A program made the position numbers and the translations under genes. The notes under the pieces were generated by a model. It saw nothing but the letters and a program-made list of their open reading frames with translations. It was not told the DNA's origin and made no database searches. DNA of 7,460 nucleotides. Source: Candidatus Thorarchaeota archaeon MP11T_1 (GTDB lineage Archaea > Asgardarchaeota > Thorarchaeia > Thorarchaeales > Thorarchaeaceae). Below are positions 6,301 through 7,460 of this stretch, one piece after another (the stretch's first letter is position 1; every line of letters begins with the position of its first letter). The stretch spans positions 1 through 7,460 of the forward strand of contig PJET01000078.1 of the NCBI GenBank assembly GCA_002825515.1. The letters run 5' to 3'.

Positions 6301-7460
6301 CCAGTAAACACTGTAGACGAATGAATGATGGTACCGTTGGTCCATGAGACTGTTACATACACCTCTGCTCCAATAAGAGGAGAACCTTGCCAGTCTATCA
6401 TGAGAACCGAAATCCCTAGTCTCGTTCCTTGAATGATAGGTTTTCCCGGCAAGCTCATCACAATGGTCGTTTTTCCATATACTAAATACGAAATCTGGTC
6501 AGTAGCCTCCAAGAGCCACCCCTGAGCTGGTAGAAACGCTGTTATTTCTATGACTCCTGGTGACTCAAGCAATAGTGTGAATGTGAATGACCCATCCTCT
6601 GACGTAATTTTCGTTACATCAAGAATGACTGAACCATCTAGTGAAACAAGTGTTTTAACAGATACTCCTGAAACATTCTGTGAACCAGAATCGACCACTG
6701 TAACAGTGAATGCTGTTGAACCTGGAGCATACAGAGCTCCGCTAAGTTGAATCTCAATGGAGGGATGATCAAAAACATCCAAGGTTCCATTGAATTCACT
6801 GCTCATTAGAACACCATTCCTGGCAAAATGCAGGGTGAATGTGTAATGTCCCCTCTTCGCAGGAGTCCACATGAAGCCTGTTGAGTCATCCACAGACAAC
6901 ATAGAGTCTGTATGAACAACAATCAGATTCTCATTCCAGATAGTGAGGGTCACTAATTCTCCAACTATGATTGAATCATTGGATGCTAGATGGAGTGAGA
7001 ATGGAATCAGGCTTTCGTTTTGCACATCTCCTTGCACTGATGAGCTTGATGAGAGGTATGTCATCTCAGACTGGAGTACAGACACCACCCTCCAAAGCAC
7101 GAGATCATCACATCCACTCCTACGAAGGGTTACAATAAGATTGTATGGACCCTCAGAAAGGTCAGTTGTGGGTATCGAAAAATCATACGGGCTCAGCTCT
7201 TTCGATGACCAGTCACTGAAGAAGGACCCGTTAGAAAGGCGGATGACGACATCCGTCAGACCGGCATCTCCGCCACCGGTTAAGGTCCAGGAAACCGTGC
7301 CAAGAAGGTGATCACCTCTAACAATAACTGGTGTGTGGACAATAAGTGAGCCTTCTAGTGATCCTAGAACATCAACAGCTACACTATCAAATGCCCTTGA
7401 CATCCCCCAATTCCATACGACAATTGAGATGTCTTGAAACCCTATTGCATCCATATCAGA
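3345..7460 (-). CDS. Giant membrane-anchored surface protein with about 13 Ig-like modules, N-terminus outside the window
   Basis: The frame stays open to base 7460, so this is the C-terminal 1371 residues of a longer protein. The Met at 7454 is only the first one visible and should not be taken as the start. Counting from it, beta-rich modules of about 80-100 residues run from about residue 35 to 1322. Many share a pattern: V/I-G-D/E near the first strand, a PL-x-G-x-x-V turn, a T-x-x-DG/NG/AG turn, then a W-T-P-x-x-x-G-x-Y-x-F/I strand (clearest near 195-206, 490-500, 688-698 and 1092-1102). This is the architecture of archaeal and bacterial Ig-like, carboxypeptidase regulatory-like and invasin-like repeat proteins. 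Residues about 1335-1351 form a hydrophobic helix followed by LKKKLGEA, so the protein is probably held in the membrane with its bulk outside. There are 22 N-glycosylation sequons and only six cysteines, spread over different modules. A role in adhesion, cell contact or the surface layer is inference. No catalytic motif is visible in this part. Confidence 0.85.
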   Translation of the reverse strand, partial: SDMDAIGFQDISIVVWNWGMSRAFDSVAVDVLGSLEGSLIVHTPVIVRGDHLLGTVSWTLTGGGDAGLTDVVIRLSNGSFFSDWSSKELSPYDFSIPTTDLSEGPYNLIVTLRRSGCDDLVLWRVVSVLQSEMTYLSSSSSVQGDVQNESLIPFSLHLASNDSIIVGELVTLTIWNENLIVVHTDSMLSVDDSTGFMWTPAKRGHYTFTLHFARNGVLMSSEFNGTLDVFDHPSIEIQLSGALYAPGSTAFTVTVVDSGSQNVSGVSVKTLVSLDGSVILDVTKITSEDGSFTFTLLLESPGVIEITAFLPAQGWLLEATDQISYLVYGKTTIVMSLPGKPIIQGTRLGISVLMIDWQGSPLIGAEVYVTVSWTNGTIIHSSTVFTGADGTCSTSHNFNAIGDFRVEATYVSYGLNSSAFNSKIQRVYVTPTMVLIHEPTVNVGDSIELLVGIRDSFTQYINGRILRLSITMNGMTVLQTQVTSVNGLVAILWTPTHRGQAMITLVHDGNTFYYENYTDSSVSVMEVVSGVLEIGSSTFDLFNTLDLSYTLVSAGNVTGVDIVFQILGMDLVPVWTQHIPTDEAGVARAMYYADDLHGLLKATAAPAENQFMLGGNRQADVTIMTYAHILTGLFPKPPSVGQLINVSIFVTDDLGVPIDGLRVTIKLYNIYDQLIVTRTRDTVDGVAIVQFTPTQWGLYSIEISSSGGPSVHDFFEDRNDHEHTVYCPTSLSLVIEDVDIEVGETLQIVAQLLNVYGDPLAGMDVSFVIEGDVTLGPVTRVTNASGYVLWAITIDDQGFWTVHAEFFGLATYLPTTDSIAVHSSFGTSVILEAHYEDAIIAGLTPLNVSVLLVDSLGTPLEGRTIHWTAYHTIIGLVDSGSFIQQGVEPEVIEILLIRGGNYTVIFSFVGSAHYHSSNAAVDVLVKGTSSIILDGPLVIDRASSENITISVVDELGQLLELSDLQIEITLRNASGAVQVITWLNSDSCNLSLLGLAVGDYYLNITVDNSTTRIGSAMLSQIEVITQSIIETVSYTLSGIVGQEHSVIVRLSDSLNDTMMGMTIWVSLYRPDGVEVYGSIGDMTPLALVNGLADVSWTPSWTGTYSLIIQYLGDDWREPTTLSKDILTRRLTTVTVNDLEPVDYPMDVEIEVTLSSTLSKLGNAQIFLTVLLAENIVLERTLNTNSRGIASISLEDLLAGDYVARIFYAGTDSLAPCFVERTFEVRPIVSTSLTPLAQPYVHSNCSFEVTITVLGVYSEWNGSLLFTLYDPLNTLLLNQSIDITQHFIITLNVVLGMEGEFTALMTILGLPVVEFAVSELHFTSYSVPVSITLDAGSTPIVAGAPIIALIGLILKKKLGEAMEGLPTEWSGI
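3411..3432. repeat. Perfect 8-base hairpin inside the end of the surface-protein gene
   Basis: ACCAATCA (3411-3418) and TGATTGGT (3425-3432) are exact reverse complements around a 6-base loop. On the minus strand the hairpin codes for part of the membrane helix (PIIALIG). On the plus strand it lies about 110 bases past the DUF5714 stop. No T-tract follows it on either side. It may be chance, or it may act as an RNA end structure. Confidence 0.35.
3489..7352 (-). repeat. Array of about 13 diverged Ig-like protein modules within the giant surface protein
   Basis: Approximate module limits, in coding order, are 7352-7071, 7007-6771, 6764-6477, 6473-6174, 6170-5880, 5876-5589, 5585-5280, 5279-4989, 4988-4683, 4682-4389, 4388-4080, 4079-3786 and 3782-3489. 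They were set by recurring strand patterns and the spacing of G-D/E and W-T-P motifs, so each edge may be off by ten residues or more. The modules are too diverged to be seen as DNA repeats, which points to old duplications under selection for fold rather than recent expansion. The first two modules fit the pattern least well, as does the sixth (5876-5589). Confidence 0.65.

Noticed and set aside
6943..7311. A 122-residue plus-strand open frame within the surface-protein gene
   Set aside because: It is antisense to a long continuous coding frame with clear Ig-like patterns; its Ser/Thr/Arg-rich composition is what the reverse of that frame would give.
7452..7454. ATG as the true start of the giant surface protein
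   Set aside because: The frame continues to the window edge and no signal peptide follows this Met, so the start lies outside.
1..7460. CRISPR array, tRNA or rRNA gene, transposon ends or a defence system
   Set aside because: I saw no regularly spaced direct repeats, cloverleaf structures, transposase or nuclease motifs. The window is filled by five ordinary-looking coding regions.

Overview
This window probably comes from an archaeon, most likely an Asgard archaeon of the Thorarchaeota type. That assignment is inference from gene content, without any marker gene. Supporting signs are a TATA-like element about 28 bases upstream of an apparently leaderless gene, a GGTGA ribosome-binding site matching the archaeal 16S 3' end, T-tract termination, a DUF5714-type cysteine-rich protein, and a very large extracellular protein built from Ig-like modules. 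There are no bacterial -35/-10 promoters, rRNA, tRNA, mobile-element genes or CRISPR repeats. Coding density is high, and no stretch over 300 bases lacks a gene.

Layout. (1) Positions 1-387 (+) hold the C-terminal part of a small protein with a CX2CX5C cluster. (2) Its stop overlaps by 26 bases the start of a 288-residue membrane-anchored protein (362-1228, +) whose outside domain resembles DNRLRE/CBM96. (3) Convergent to it, after 24 bases, lies a saccharopine dehydrogenase-like oxidoreductase (1253-2467, -). (4) A 100-base divergent intergenic region separates that gene from a DUF5714-like cysteine-rich protein (2568-3302, +). (5) Convergent to this, after 42 bases, is a giant Ig-module surface protein (3345-7460, -). 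Its N-terminus is cut off by the window edge, and it has about 13 modules of roughly 80-100 residues and a C-terminal membrane anchor.

How they fit together. Genes 1 and 2 look co-transcribed because they overlap. The oxidoreductase and the DUF5714 protein share a divergent promoter region and may be co-regulated, but no pathway can be named from sequence alone. The two envelope proteins (genes 2 and 5) flank this metabolic pair. Both appear to be anchored with most of their mass outside the cell, which suggests surface or adhesion roles. At each of the two convergent junctions an inverted repeat sits on a stop codon.

No clear new multi-gene system is visible. The points most worth a second look are the double-anchored DNRLRE-like protein, the large diverged Ig array, the cysteine-rich protein next to an oxidoreductase, and the palindromes at the gene ends.
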